Of a stretch of DNA of 64,000 nt, positions 1-10,228 are shown piece after piece. The DNA is from Novosphingobium sp. GTDB taxonomy: Bacteria > Pseudomonadota > Alphaproteobacteria > Sphingomonadales > Sphingomonadaceae. Each line of letters begins with the position of its first letter. Position 1 is the first letter of the stretch. Where the stretch lies: positions 1 to 64,000 of the forward strand of contig JAUYQH010000062.1 of the NCBI GenBank assembly GCA_030697365.1, read 5' to 3'. The translations under genes were made by a program, and so were the position numbers. The notes under the pieces are model-generated. The model searched no databases. It saw only the letters and a list, made by a program, of their open reading frames with translations, and was not told the DNA's origin.

Positions 1-672
1 GGCGGCTTCCTTGCGGACCTCGCCGTCCATCCCGGGGAGCAGCTGGTCGAGAAATTCGACCACGGTGACTTTGGCCCCGAGCCGCCGCCAGACGCTACCC
101 AACTCGAGCCCGATCACCCCGCCGCCGATCACCACCATGTGCTGCGGCACCCGGTCGAGCGCCAGCCCGCCGGTGGAATCGACGATAATTCCCTTGGCGT
201 TGTCGACCTCCACGCCTGGCAGCGGCGTGACCGAAGAGCCGGTGGCGATCACGATGTTTTTCGCCGTTACCGCCTTGCCGTCGATCTTCACGGTGCGGGC
301 GTCGACGAACGTGGCCCGGCCTTTGAGCCAATCGACCTTGTTCTTTTTGAACAGGAACTCGATTCCGCCCGTCAGCTCCTTGACCGCCTTGGCCTTCTCG
401 CCCTGGAGCGCGGGCAGGTCGAGTTCGACCTTCGCCAGCTTGACCCCGAACTTGGCGAGCGTGCCGTCGTGCGCCTGCTCGAAGAACTCCGATCCGTGGA
501 GCAGCGCCTTCGACGGGATGCAGCCGACGTTGAGGCAAGTCCCGCCCAGCGTCTCGCGGCTCTCGGCGCAGGCGGTCTTGAGCCCGAGCTGCGCCGCGCG
601 GATCGCAGCGACATAGCCGCCGGGGCCGGAACCGATGATCAGGACGTCGTGGTCGTAAGTCTGGTCAGCCAT
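1..672 (-). CDS. lpdA: Dihydrolipoyl dehydrogenase (E3), C-terminus beyond window
   Basis: This is the FAD-dependent E3 subunit that reoxidises the lipoyl groups of the 2-oxoglutarate dehydrogenase complex with NAD+. The visible 224 residues begin [20 protein letters not shown], the N-terminal FAD-binding GxGxxG motif, followed by the redox disulfide motif [13 protein letters not shown] with Cys46 and Cys51. A second dinucleotide motif ([13 protein letters not shown]) follows near residue 185. The gene lies 8 bases after sucB on the same strand, so it is the last visible gene of the TCA operon. The C-terminal half, including the catalytic His-Glu pair, is outside the window. Confidence 0.95.
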   Translation of the reverse strand, partial: MADQTYDHDVLIIGSGPGGYVAAIRAAQLGLKTACAESRETLGGTCLNVGCIPSKALLHGSEFFEQAHDGTLAKFGVKLAKVELDLPALQGEKAKAVKELTGGIEFLFKKNKVDWLKGRATFVDARTVKIDGKAVTAKNIVIATGSSVTPLPGVEVDNAKGIIVDSTGGLALDRVPQHMVVIGGGVIGLELGSVWRRLGAKVTVVEFLDQLLPGMDGEVRKEAA

Positions 673-680
673 TCAAATTC

Positions 681-1928
681 TCACAGATCGATCAGCAGGC
701 GGGTCGGGTCCTCGATCGCTTCCTTGATCGTTTTCAATGCGGTCACTGCCTCGCGACCGTCGATCAGTCGATGGTCATAGCTCAATGCGAGGTACATCAT
801 CGGGCGGATCACGATCGCGCCGTCGCGGACCACCGGGCGATCCTCGATGCGGTGGAGGCCGAGCACCGCCGACTGCGGCGGGTTGATGATCGGGGTGGAC
901 ATCAGCCCGCCGAAGATCCCGCCGTTGGAGATGGTGAAGGTGCCCCCCGCCATGTCCTCCATTGTCAGCGCGCCGTCGCGAGCGCGGCGGCCGAGATCGC
1001 CGATGGCTTTTTCGATGGCGGCGAAGCCCAGCTTGTCGACGTTGCGCACCACCGGCACGACCAGCCCGTTGGGCGCGGAGACCGCAACCGAGAGGTCAAC
1101 GTAGTCGAAGTAGACGATTTCTTCGCCCTGGATCTGGGCATTGACTGCGGGAAAGTCCTTGAGCGCCAGGCAGGCGGCTTTGGCGAAGAAGCTCATGAAG
1201 CCGAGCTTGACCCCGTGCTTCTTCTCGAAGGTTTCCTTGTAGCGGTCGCGCGTGGCGATGACCGCCGACATGTCGCAATCGTTGAAGGTGGTGAGCAGCG
1301 CGGCGGTGTCCTGCGCGCTCTTGAGCCGTTTTGCGATCGTCTGGCGCATCCGGGTCATCTTGACCCGCTCTTCGGCGCGGCCGTGCGCGGGCATGCGGCC
1401 TTCGACAGGCTCAGGCAGAGCGGGTGCGGGAGATGGTGCGGCGGGAGCAGGTGCGAAAGTCTTGGCCTGCGCGGCGGCGAGCACATCTTCCTTGGTCAGG
1501 CGACCATCCTTGCCGCTGCCCTTGATCCGGCTCGGATCGACCCCGTGCTCAAGCACCGCGCGGCGCACTGCGGGCGAGAGCGTCGAGGCGTCGAGCGCCG
1601 CAGCTGGAGCCTTGGGCGGCATCGTGTCCGACGCGGGCGGCTGGGCCCTTTCCTCGCGCGCGGCGATCGGCTCATTGCCCGCGGCAGGCGCGGAATCCTC
1701 GATCGTCGCGATCACCGCGCCGACCAGCACGGTGTCGCCTTCCTTGGCCTGGAACGCGCCCATCACCCCCGCTGCGGGCGCGGGGACTTCGACCGCGACC
1801 TTGTCGGTCTCGAGGCTTGCGATCGGCTCGTCGAGCTTGACCGCGTCGCCGGGCTGCTTGAGCCACTGGCCGATGGTCGCTTCGGCAACGCTCTCGCCGA
1901 GCGTGGGGACTTTCACTTCACTGGACAT
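681..1928 (-). CDS. sucB: Dihydrolipoyllysine succinyltransferase, E2 of 2-oxoglutarate dehydrogenase
   Basis: This E2 subunit transfers succinyl from the lipoyl arm to CoA. The 415-residue protein has one lipoyl domain (residues 1-80, lipoyl-Lys43 in ETDKVAVEV), an Ala-Pro linker, the E3/E1-binding domain (about 117-154) and the acyltransferase core with the catalytic motif SYDHRLIDG (His386, Asp390). The linker before the core contains LPEPVEG at residues 173-179, which is the translation of a short REP-like sequence also found 30 bases upstream of the gene. Length and layout are otherwise normal. It sits between sucA and lpdA and is surely co-transcribed with them. Confidence 0.96.
   Translation of the reverse strand: MSSEVKVPTLGESVAEATIGQWLKQPGDAVKLDEPIASLETDKVAVEVPAPAAGVMGAFQAKEGDTVLVGAVIATIEDSAPAAGNEPIAAREERAQPPASDTMPPKAPAAALDASTLSPAVRRAVLEHGVDPSRIKGSGKDGRLTKEDVLAAAQAKTFAPAPAAPSPAPALPEPVEGRMPAHGRAEERVKMTRMRQTIAKRLKSAQDTAALLTTFNDCDMSAVIATRDRYKETFEKKHGVKLGFMSFFAKAACLALKDFPAVNAQIQGEEIVYFDYVDLSVAVSAPNGLVVPVVRNVDKLGFAAIEKAIGDLGRRARDGALTMEDMAGGTFTISNGGIFGGLMSTPIINPPQSAVLGLHRIEDRPVVRDGAIVIRPMMYLALSYDHRLIDGREAVTALKTIKEAIEDPTRLLIDL
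1402..1422. repeat. REP-like palindromic core inside sucB
   Basis: The segment reads CCTTCGACAGGCTCAGG on the plus strand, a form of the widespread proteobacterial REP core TTCGACAAGCTCAGG. It lies in frame in sucB and encodes LPEPVEG in the flexible linker between the subunit-binding domain and the acyltransferase core. A second copy is in the sucA-sucB gap (1955-1976). Confidence 0.6.
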
Positions 1929-1954
1929 GGATATTCCTCAAGCCTTCTTGCGAC

Positions 1955-1976
1955 CCCTCGACAAGCTCGGGGCAGG
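1955..1976. repeat. REP-like palindromic core between sucA and sucB
   Basis: The 65-base gap between sucA and sucB contains CCCCTCGACAAGCTCGGGG, an inverted repeat that can pair as CCCCGAGCTTGTCGAGGGG. It is a variant of the repeat core in the sucB linker. In mRNA it could form a small hairpin ahead of the sucB ribosome binding site and act as an mRNA stabiliser; that role is inferred. Confidence 0.55.
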
Positions 1977-1993
1977 CGGAGGAGGAGGAAGGC

Positions 1994-4819
1994 TTACGCC
2001 TTCTTCCTCCTCCGGATTTCCTTGCGGACCGACAGGCCGAGCGCGTCGGCAACGAGCGCGCCCTGCTCCATCTGGTGGCGGCTGGCGAGCCCGGTGGCGG
2101 GCGAGGCGCTGGACGCGCGGCCGGCATAGCGCGGACGCTGCGGCTTGGCCTTGGCGGCCTTGAGCGCTTCCTCGATGCAGCCTTCGACGAAGAACCACGC
2201 GCCGTTGTTGCGCGGCTCTTCCTGGCACCACACCACCTCCTCAAGCGCGGTCATCCGCTCGATCCGGATCTTCAGCGCCTCTTCGGGGAAGGGGTAGAGC
2301 TGTTCGATCCGGACGATCTGGATGTCGTCAACTTCCGCCGCGTCGCGCGCTTCCATCAGATCGTAGGCGACTTTGCCCGAACACAGCACGAGGCGGCGGG
2401 TCCTGGCGTCTTCGGCAGGGTTGGTATCGGACATGATCCGGCGGAAGTGACCTTCGCCGACGAAGTCCTCGGTCGCCGATTTTGCCAGCGGATGGCGCAG
2501 CAGCGACTTGGGGGCCATGATCACCAGCGGCTTGCGAAAGCCGCGATGCATCTGGCGGCGCAGGACGTGGAAATAGTTGGCCGGCGCGGTGATGTTGCAG
2601 ACCTGTATGTTGTCCTGCGCGCAGAGCTGGAGGAACCGTTCGAGCCGGGCGGAGGAATGCTCCGGTCCCTGACCCTCGTAGCCGTGGGGAAGCAGCATCA
2701 CCAAGCCGTTGGCGCGCAGCCACTTGGCTTCGCCCGCGGCGATGAACTGATCGATGATGGTCTGCGCGCCGTTGGCGAAATCGCCGAACTGCGCCTCCCA
2801 CAGCACCAGCGTCTTGGGATCGGCCAGCGCATAGCCGTATTCGAAGCCGAGCACGCCGAATTCGGAAAGTGTGCTGTCGAGCACCTCGAAGCGCCCGTGG
2901 GGGACCCCCCACAGCGGCACATAGCGGTTCTCGTCGGTCTGATCGACCCACACCGCGTGGCGCTGGCTGAAAGTGCCGCGCCCCGAATCCTGCCCCGACA
3001 GGCGCACCCCGAAGCCTTCGGAGAGCAACGAGCCGAACGCCAGCGCCTCGGCGGTCGCCCAGTCGAATCCGGTGCCGTTGGCAAACATCTCGCGCTTGGC
3101 GTCGATCACCCGCGCCAGCGTCTTGTGGATCGTCAGGCTGGCGGGAACCGTGGTCAAGGTGCGGCCGAGGCTGTCGAACAGTTTGCGGTCGATGCCGGTG
3201 GGCACGTTGCGCCGCGCGCCGATCGGGTCGGCGGGCTTGTGGAGCCCGCTCCAGCGCCCAGCGAACCAGTCCGCTTCGTTGGGCTTGTAGCTTTTGGACC
3301 CGGCGAACTCTTCCTCGAGATGGGCGACGAACGCCGCGGCGGTCTCATCCGCAAAGCCTTCGCCGATCACCTTTTGCTCGATCAGGCGCGCGGCATAGAG
3401 CGCGCTGACCGGGGGATGCTGGCGGATTCGCGCATACATCAGCGGCTGGGTAAAACTGGGCTCGTCGCCCTCGTTGTGACCGAAGCGGCGATAGCACCAC
3501 ATGTCGATCACCACGTCGCGCTTGAACTTCTGGCGGAAGTCGATCGCCAGCTTGCACGCGAAGGTCACCGCCTCGGGATCGTCGCCGTTGACGTGGAGGA
3601 TCGGGGCCTGGACGCCCTTGGCGACGTCCGAGGGATACGGCGAGGAGCGCGCGAACTGCGGGCTGGTGGTGAATCCGATCTGGTTGTTGATCACGAAGTG
3701 GATCGCGCCGCCGGTGTTGTAGCCGCGCACTCCGGAAAATCCGAAGCACTCCCACACGATGCCCTGCCCGGCGAAGGCGGCATCGCCGTGGATCAGCACC
3801 GGCAGGACCTGTTCGTGCCTGATCACGTCGTCGCGCATCACCTGCGTCGCGCGGACTTTGCCCAGCACCACTGGGTCCACCGCCTCGAGGTGGCTGGGGT
3901 TGGGGACCAGGCTCATGTGCACCTTGATCCCGTCGAACTCGCGGTCGGTGCTGGTGCCGAGGTGGTACTTGACGTCGCCCGATCCGCCGACGTCCTCGGG
4001 GTTGGCGGTCCCGCCCGAAAATTCATGGAAGATCACGCGGTAGGGTTTGGCCATGACGTTCGCGAGGACGTTCAGCCGGCCGCGGTGGGCCATGCCGTAG
4101 ACGATCTCCTTGACCCCCAACTGGCCGCCAAGCTTGATCACCGCTTCGAGCGCGGGGATCATCGCTTCGCCGCCGTCGAGCCCGAAGCGCTTGGTTCCGA
4201 CATATTTCTTGCCGAGAAACTTCTCGTACTGTTCGCCGCGAATGACGGCGGCGAGGATCGCCTTCTTGCCTTCTGCGGTGAATTCGATCGTCTTGTCCGC
4301 GCCTTCGAACCGCTCCTGGAGGAAGCGGCGCTCCTCGACGTCGGCTATGTGCATGTATTCGAGGCCGACTTTGCCGCAGTAGTTGGCACGCAGGATCAGG
4401 ACGAGCGCGCGTACGCTGCACCAGTCGAGCCCCAATGCGCCGCCGAGGTAGACCGGGCGGTCGAGCGCCTCGCCGGTGAAGCCGTGGTACTCGGGCGTGA
4501 GATCGGCGGGGATGTCCTGCTTGGCGAGCCCGAGCGGGTCGAGCTGCGCCGCAAGATGCCCGCGCACACGATAAGTGCGGATCAGCATCATCGCCCGGAT
4601 GCTGTCGCCCGCGGCCTCCTCGACCATGGCGGCGTCGATCTTGGCGCCGGCCTTTTCCGCCGCAGCCTTGACCGCAACCTGCATCGCCAGCGGATCGAGC
4701 GCGGCGGTCAGGTCGTCGTCGGGCGCACCGTCGCGCCAGTTGCCGCGGGCCCAGCTCGGCCCCGGCTGCGCCTCGCCCGGCTCCATTGCGGGGAGAAAAT
4801 CATGAAGTTCTTGACCCAT
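1994..4819 (-). CDS. sucA: 2-oxoglutarate dehydrogenase E1 component
   Basis: This thiamine-diphosphate enzyme decarboxylates 2-oxoglutarate and passes succinyl to SucB. The predicted 941-residue protein begins MGQELHDFLPAMEPG and ends with a Lys/Arg-rich tail. Typical E1o blocks are visible: MAHRGRLNVLANV, the ThDP motif starting GDAAFAGQGIVWE, RRFGHNEGDEPSFTQP, the transketolase-like pyrimidine-binding block SEGFGVRLSGQDSGRGTFSQ, and LPHGYEGQGPEHSSARLERF. An in-frame upstream extension to 4951 exists but translates only the palindromic repeat lying between sucD and sucA, so the start at 4819 was chosen. Length fits the family (about 930-950). Confidence 0.97.
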   Translation of the reverse strand: MGQELHDFLPAMEPGEAQPGPSWARGNWRDGAPDDDLTAALDPLAMQVAVKAAAEKAGAKIDAAMVEEAAGDSIRAMMLIRTYRVRGHLAAQLDPLGLAKQDIPADLTPEYHGFTGEALDRPVYLGGALGLDWCSVRALVLILRANYCGKVGLEYMHIADVEERRFLQERFEGADKTIEFTAEGKKAILAAVIRGEQYEKFLGKKYVGTKRFGLDGGEAMIPALEAVIKLGGQLGVKEIVYGMAHRGRLNVLANVMAKPYRVIFHEFSGGTANPEDVGGSGDVKYHLGTSTDREFDGIKVHMSLVPNPSHLEAVDPVVLGKVRATQVMRDDVIRHEQVLPVLIHGDAAFAGQGIVWECFGFSGVRGYNTGGAIHFVINNQIGFTTSPQFARSSPYPSDVAKGVQAPILHVNGDDPEAVTFACKLAIDFRQKFKRDVVIDMWCYRRFGHNEGDEPSFTQPLMYARIRQHPPVSALYAARLIEQKVIGEGFADETAAAFVAHLEEEFAGSKSYKPNEADWFAGRWSGLHKPADPIGARRNVPTGIDRKLFDSLGRTLTTVPASLTIHKTLARVIDAKREMFANGTGFDWATAEALAFGSLLSEGFGVRLSGQDSGRGTFSQRHAVWVDQTDENRYVPLWGVPHGRFEVLDSTLSEFGVLGFEYGYALADPKTLVLWEAQFGDFANGAQTIIDQFIAAGEAKWLRANGLVMLLPHGYEGQGPEHSSARLERFLQLCAQDNIQVCNITAPANYFHVLRRQMHRGFRKPLVIMAPKSLLRHPLAKSATEDFVGEGHFRRIMSDTNPAEDARTRRLVLCSGKVAYDLMEARDAAEVDDIQIVRIEQLYPFPEEALKIRIERMTALEEVVWCQEEPRNNGAWFFVEGCIEEALKAAKAKPQRPRYAGRASSASPATGLASRHQMEQGALVADALGLSVRKEIRRRKKA

Positions 4820-4841
4820 CGGTTCCTGGCCTTGTCTTTCA

Positions 4842-4941
4842 CCCCTCCCCTTCAGGGGAGGGGACGGGGGTGGGGTCTGTCGATCTGACGCCGTGCCAGC
4901 GGACAAGCCCCACCCCAACCCCTCCCCTGAAGGGGAGGGGC
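4842..4941. repeat. Long GC-rich inverted repeat between sucD and sucA
   Basis: Two copies of a hairpin with CCCCTCCCC/GGGGAGGGG stems (4842-4863 and 4919-4940) face each other in inverted orientation with about 55 bases between them, so the whole unit can fold into a long cruciform or mRNA hairpin. The same unit, nearly base for base in its arms, occurs in putA at 45184-45289. It fills most of the 128-base gap between sucD and sucA. Confidence 0.85.
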
Positions 4942-4947
4942 TTTTCG

Positions 4948-5838
4948 TCACACCGTCTCTTTAAGCATGGCGGCGAGGGTTGTTCCCAATTCGGCGGGCG
5001 AGGGGGAGACGCGGATGCCGGCTTCTTCCATCGCTGCGATCTTGTCTTCGGCGCCGCCCTTGCCGCCCGAAACGATCGCCCCGGCGTGGCCCATCCGGCG
5101 GCCCGGAGGCGCGGTGAGCCCGGCGATGAACCCGACCATCGGCTTCTTGCGCCCGCGCCGCGCCTCGTCCTTGATGAACTGTGCGGCCTGCTCCTCGGCA
5201 TCGCCGCCGATCTCGCCGATCATGATGATCGACTGGGTCGCCTCGTCGGCCAAGAACAGTTCGAGCACGTCGATGAAGTTGGTGCCGTTGACCGGATCGC
5301 CGCCGATCCCCAGCGCGGTGGTCTGGCCGAGCCCCGCCATCGTCGTCTGGTGGACCGCCTCGTAGGTCAGTGTGCCCGAGCGGCTGACCACGCCGACCGA
5401 GCCCTTCTTGAAGATCGAGCCAGGCATGATCCCGATCTTGCACTCGTTGGGGGTGAGAACGCCGGGGCAGTTGGGCCCGATCAGCCGCGATTTGCTGCCC
5501 GACAGCGCGCGCTTGACGCGGACCATGTCGAGCACCGGGATACCCTCGGTGATGCACACGATCAGCTCGATCCCGGCGTCGATCGCTTCCATGATCGAAT
5601 CCGCGGCGAACGGCGGCGGAACATAGACGCACGATGCGGTCGCGCCCGTGGCAGCCTTGGCGTCGTGGACGGTGTCGTAGATCGGCAGTCCGATGTGGGT
5701 GCTGCCGCCTTTGCCCGGAGTGACGCCCGCGACCATCTGCGTCCCATACGCGAGCGCCTGCTCGGTATGGAACGTGCCGGTCGCGCCGGTCATCCCCTGG
5801 GTGATGACCTTGGTGGATTTGTTGACGAGGATGCTCAT
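4948..5838 (-). CDS. sucD: Succinyl-CoA synthetase alpha subunit
   Basis: SucD forms the CoA-binding, phosphohistidine-bearing half of succinyl-CoA synthetase, which makes ATP or GTP from succinyl-CoA. The 296-residue protein shows the N-terminal CoA-binding Rossmann motif ([18 protein letters not shown]), [20 protein letters not shown], and the phosphorylated His251 in [16 protein letters not shown]. Its ATG overlaps the stop codon of the upstream small secreted-protein gene (ATGA), so the two are translationally coupled. The beta subunit gene sucC, normally directly upstream of sucD, is not in the window. Confidence 0.97.
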   Translation of the reverse strand: MSILVNKSTKVITQGMTGATGTFHTEQALAYGTQMVAGVTPGKGGSTHIGLPIYDTVHDAKAATGATASCVYVPPPFAADSIMEAIDAGIELIVCITEGIPVLDMVRVKRALSGSKSRLIGPNCPGVLTPNECKIGIMPGSIFKKGSVGVVSRSGTLTYEAVHQTTMAGLGQTTALGIGGDPVNGTNFIDVLELFLADEATQSIIMIGEIGGDAEEQAAQFIKDEARRGRKKPMVGFIAGLTAPPGRRMGHAGAIVSGGKGGAEDKIAAMEEAGIRVSPSPAELGTTLAAMLKETV

Positions 5839-6493
5839 TTCGTTTTTTTCTCCGCAGCTTCGCGCAGCCCGAACAGGACGCGGTCACCCGGCATGTAGTT
5901 GTTGGATTTCATGACATGGAACTCGGCGCTCATTGCTGAGCCATTTGCGCCGGTCACGTTCCAGCGCGGCGAGTAGCCTTTGTTGGGCTTGCCGTTCGGC
6001 TTGACTCGTTCACCCTCGTTGTCTGCCGGACGTCCAAATGCCGCTTTCATCGCCAGCTCGACTTCGTCACTGGTCGGCAATGCTGTTGTGTAGAACGTGG
6101 CATTGCACTGGACAAAACCGTACTCGAGAATCCCGTCCGTTTGGGAAACGACGACACCGGGACCGGTCGCTAGCAACATCAGCTTTGCCGCACCCTTGCC
6201 GCCCGGCGCATTTGATGCCTGGGCGCTCAGACCCAGCCTTGCTGCCACTTGGCTTACGGCCGCGTGTTCGCCTTTCGGCTCCACGCAGGCCTGGGAGAAA
6301 AGGTTGGCCATTTCGCTTGCCGACGCCGTGCGCGGCGATGGCGCTGCCCCGCCGCCACCGAGAAACTCGAGCGACATCGCCCGGCCCCGGTCATCGTGCC
6401 ACATGGCGCCGCTCTGAGCGCAGGCTGGCAGTGCCAACCCCAAACTCAGTCCGACAGCAAGTACAGGATACCCCGAATTGATCCAGTTTCGCA

Positions 6494-6494
<1 letters not shown>
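5835..6494 (-). CDS. Small secreted protein of unknown function coupled between mdh and sucD
   Basis: The 219-residue product begins with a clear signal peptide ([20 protein letters not shown], cleavage near ACAQS). The mature part has two cysteines, one in SQACVEPKG and one in [11 protein letters not shown], which could form a periplasmic disulfide, and a basic end [11 protein letters not shown]. No enzyme motif or family was recognised. It overlaps the mdh stop (TGATG) and the sucD start (ATGA), so it is translated as part of the TCA operon. Base composition is lower in GC than the flanking genes, suggesting a later insertion into the operon. The gene is well supported by the overlaps; function is unknown. 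Confidence 0.8.
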
Positions 6495-7519
<1,025 letters not shown>

Positions 7520-7665
7520 CTACCCGCAAGAGGTCTGGCACCCGGCGAAACAAGAGAGTCGGTAAACATGCGGGAATGACAAGGCAACCGCGAATAAGCG
7601 GCGGTGGGCAATTATCTTTGATAACAGTTCGCAATAGCAGAAACGCTGTGATTAGGGCAACGATG

Positions 7666-7740
7666 ACTCTCCCGCGAAGGCGGGGCCAATAGGCCTTGGA
7701 GCACCATTTACCGAGACCCCCGCCTGCGCGGGGGATCAGG
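7666..7740. repeat. Short palindromic repeats between mdh and the c-di-GMP gene
   Basis: Two GC hairpins lie in the 261-base intergenic stretch: CCCGCGAAGGCGGGG near 7671-7685 and CCCCCGCCTGCGCGGGGG at 7717-7734. They resemble the CCCGCNNNGCGGG intergenic palindromes dispersed in many sphingomonad genomes, and a related pair occurs at 35862-35935. No gene was seen in this stretch. Confidence 0.5.
7717..7736 (-). terminator. Possible terminator hairpin for the GGDEF-EAL gene
   Basis: A seven-base-pair GC stem (CCCCCGC/GCGGGGG, loop CTGC) begins directly after the stop codon of the GGDEF-EAL gene. There is no clear U-tract, so it could equally be only a dispersed palindrome that also protects the 3' end. 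Confidence 0.3.
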
Positions 7741-9655
7741 CCGTCAGGCGCCGCGCCCCTTCCTGCTCCTGCACCAGAAGCAGCGCCGCGAGGTAATCGG
7801 GCACAGCGCGGCTGAAGTAATAGCCCTGGCCCAGAGTACAGCCCGCGGCGCGGACCGCGCGGACCTGTTCGACCGTCTCCAGCCCTTCGGCGACGATCTC
7901 CATCTCGAGCGTGTTGGCCATCTCGGCCACCGCGCGGATGATCGCATCGCTCTTCTTGCCGACGTCCATCCCCGAGACGAAGCTGCGATCGATCTTGATC
8001 TTGCCGAACGGGTACTTGTCGAGATAGCCGAGCGAGGAATAGCCCGTCCCGAAATCGTCGATCGCGAAACGGACCCCTTCGGCGGCGAGTTGACGCATGA
8101 ACGCGTCGGTGGTCTCGTCGGCCTCGAGGAATACGCTTTCGGTGATTTCAAGCTCGAGCCGCGAGGGCGACAGCCCGGCCTCCCGGATCGCGCCCAGAAT
8201 GCCCAGCGCCGCGCCGGGCGCGCGTAGTTGCAACGGCGAGAGGTTGACGCACAGCGTCACGTCGTCGGGCCACTGCGCCGCGGTCTTGGCAGCCTGCGCG
8301 GTGATCCAGTTGCCAAGCGTGATGATTACCCCGGTTTCCTCGGCGACAGGGATGAATTCGTCGGGCCTCAGTTCGCCCTTTTCGGGATGGAACCAGCGGA
8401 CCAGCGCTTCGAAACTGCGGATCTGGCCCGTCGCCAGATCGACGATCGGCTGGAAATAGATCGAAAGCTCCTCGCGCTGGATCGCCATCCGCAGTTCGGA
8501 TTCGATCTCGCGGCGGCGCACGAGGTCGCGGGTCATCGAGGGATCGAAGAAGCTGTACTGGTTCCGCCCGTTGACCTTGGAATGGTAGAGCGCGAGGTCG
8601 GCGCCCTGCATCAGGCTGTCGATGTCGTTGCCGTCGTCGGGCATCATCGCGATGCCCATCGAGGAGTGGATCTGAAGCCGGTCGCCGTCGATGCGGATCG
8701 GGCGGGTGATCGCCTGGAGCAGGCTGTCGGCAAGGATTTCAAGCTCGCCGCGGGTGCCGGTTTCGCAGGCGATGATGAACTCGTCGCCGCCAAACCGGGC
8801 GATCGTGGCGTCGGGCGGGCATTGCTTGCGCAGCCGCGAAGCGACTTCGGACAATACGCGGTCCCCGACGGGATGACCCAGCGTGTCGTTGACTTCCTTG
8901 AAGCGGTCGAGATCGAGCCAGAACAGCGCGAACTTTCGATCCCCCTGCAGCCGCATCAGACGCTCGACAAGGTGGTGGTCGAGGCCCGCCCGGTTATATA
9001 GCCCAGTCACCACGTCGGTCCGCGCGAGCAACTGCATCTTTTCCGCGAGCCGGGCGTTGGTCTCGGCCGATGCGACCGAATCGCGCAGCACCCGGAAGGT
9101 GATCATGATGATCGAGACCATTGCCGGCAGCAGGAGCACCATCGACGCGGCCATCGCGATGTGCGCGGCCGATCCGTCGACCAGAAGGGCGACGATGGCT
9201 GGCGATATCGCCAGGAACAGCTGACCGATCGCGATGACCGGTCGCCCCGCGTTGCGCGCCGAAATGCCCACGCCATATCCGATCGCATTGCCGACCATCA
9301 GAAGTTGAATTTCCGGGTCGACGTTCCCGATGACGGTCAGCGCCGCGATCATCCCGAGGACGAAAGCATAGCTCCAGGCGCCGGTCTCGTAGATCAGTTC
9401 GAGCTTCTTGGTGTCGTGGTGATCGGCTTTGCGCAGCAGATAGACGGCGGCCACGATGCGGAACAGGGCGATTGCCGCAAGCAGCAGCGTAGCGGCCAGG
9501 ATCGCCCTGTCGCCCGACAACCAGGCGGCGGCCGCGCTGGTCCCCACGCCGCAGGCAGCGCCAAGTGCAAGGCTGGAAGGATGGGTATAGAGCGACACCA
9601 CCAGGGTCTGGCGGACCCGGCCATTCAGCGCATTGGTGCCGAAGAGCACCTGCAT
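7736..9655 (-). CDS. Membrane GGDEF-EAL cyclic-di-GMP protein
   Basis: This protein probably makes and/or degrades the second messenger cyclic di-GMP. The N-terminal 190 or so residues carry about five hydrophobic segments with no recognised sensor domain, followed by a short coiled linker. The GGDEF domain keeps ARFGGDEF, and the EAL domain keeps FEALVRW, DDFGTGYSSLGYL and the late EGLET motif, so both halves look active by sequence. The chosen ATG gives 639 residues; a TTG four codons upstream (9667) is an alternative start. It stands alone, with a small gene upstream on the same strand. Confidence 0.9.
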   Translation of the reverse strand: MQVLFGTNALNGRVRQTLVVSLYTHPSSLALGAACGVGTSAAAAWLSGDRAILAATLLLAAIALFRIVAAVYLLRKADHHDTKKLELIYETGAWSYAFVLGMIAALTVIGNVDPEIQLLMVGNAIGYGVGISARNAGRPVIAIGQLFLAISPAIVALLVDGSAAHIAMAASMVLLLPAMVSIIMITFRVLRDSVASAETNARLAEKMQLLARTDVVTGLYNRAGLDHHLVERLMRLQGDRKFALFWLDLDRFKEVNDTLGHPVGDRVLSEVASRLRKQCPPDATIARFGGDEFIIACETGTRGELEILADSLLQAITRPIRIDGDRLQIHSSMGIAMMPDDGNDIDSLMQGADLALYHSKVNGRNQYSFFDPSMTRDLVRRREIESELRMAIQREELSIYFQPIVDLATGQIRSFEALVRWFHPEKGELRPDEFIPVAEETGVIITLGNWITAQAAKTAAQWPDDVTLCVNLSPLQLRAPGAALGILGAIREAGLSPSRLELEITESVFLEADETTDAFMRQLAAEGVRFAIDDFGTGYSSLGYLDKYPFGKIKIDRSFVSGMDVGKKSDAIIRAVAEMANTLEMEIVAEGLETVEQVRAVRAAGCTLGQGYYFSRAVPDYLAALLLVQEQEGARRLTA

Positions 9656-9776
9656 GAAGCTGCGCAAGTTCCTGATTTGATAGCTCCAACCGGTCGAGGC
9701 CGGAGGTTTAGCGGGATATGGTCACCGTAGGGTTAAGACGGTCCTTGAATTCGGTGCAGGACTTGCGCAGCCGTGG

Positions 9777-10115
9777 TTAACGCGCGGGCAAAGCCTGCGA
9801 GCCGAACCGGTGGCTACCCATGCGTCCGGCCAGTTCCACGGCCAGCTTGCGATCCAGTGTCCGGGTTACCGCCAGCCACCAGCGATAGCGCTCGCGCTCT
9901 CCGGCGAAGAACGCCGCCTCGGCCTCGCCCTGCGCTCGGTGCCCCGCGCCGAGACCGTATTCGGCAAACATCCGCAACGCGGCGCGCAAAAGGGCGTCGC
10001 CTTGGGGGTCTACGCCGTTGTCGTTCGCGGCCCCGCCCGGATGGGTGGGGGGCAAGAGCAGGGCAAGCGATGAAACAGCCTTGGCGGCCGTTGCGGCGCG
10101 GCTTGGCGATGACAT
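9777..10115 (-). CDS. Small conserved protein of unknown function
   Basis: The 112-residue product has a low-complexity N-terminus, then a compact helical part (GDALLRAALRMFAEYGLGAG, AEAAFFAGERERYRWWLAVT, RTLDRKLA). The text resembles small hypothetical proteins I associate with sphingomonads, but no function is known to me. No signal peptide or membrane segment is visible. GGAG lies about nine bases before the ATG. It lies between the SleB hydrolase gene and the GGDEF-EAL gene, all on the minus strand with gaps of about 110 bases. Confidence 0.65.
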   Translation of the reverse strand: MSSPSRAATAAKAVSSLALLLPPTHPGGAANDNGVDPQGDALLRAALRMFAEYGLGAGHRAQGEAEAAFFAGERERYRWWLAVTRTLDRKLAVELAGRMGSHRFGSQALPAR

Positions 10116-10228
10116 GGGAGCGACTCCAGGGGTGCAGTTCGTGGGGGCCGCCCTTCTCGCACCAAGCCGCTAACGTTCGGTGCGCGGGGATGGTTTCGGC
10201 GCGTTAACCCTCTGGAATTAGGGTCGGT

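Noticed and set aside
2075..4888. 937-codon open frame on the plus strand opposite sucA
   Set aside because: It is antisense to a well-supported gene and arises from the high GC content at third codon positions. The protein text has no known motifs. The same holds for long frames opposite the cyclase (40182-42953), ligD (50585-53116) and ppk (53962-56187).
9668..9776. CtrA binding sites (TTAA-N7-TTAA) near the c-di-GMP and hydrolase genes
   Set aside because: Several GTTAA half-sites occur here and at 10204, 11352 and 11434, but no full site with correct spacing was found.
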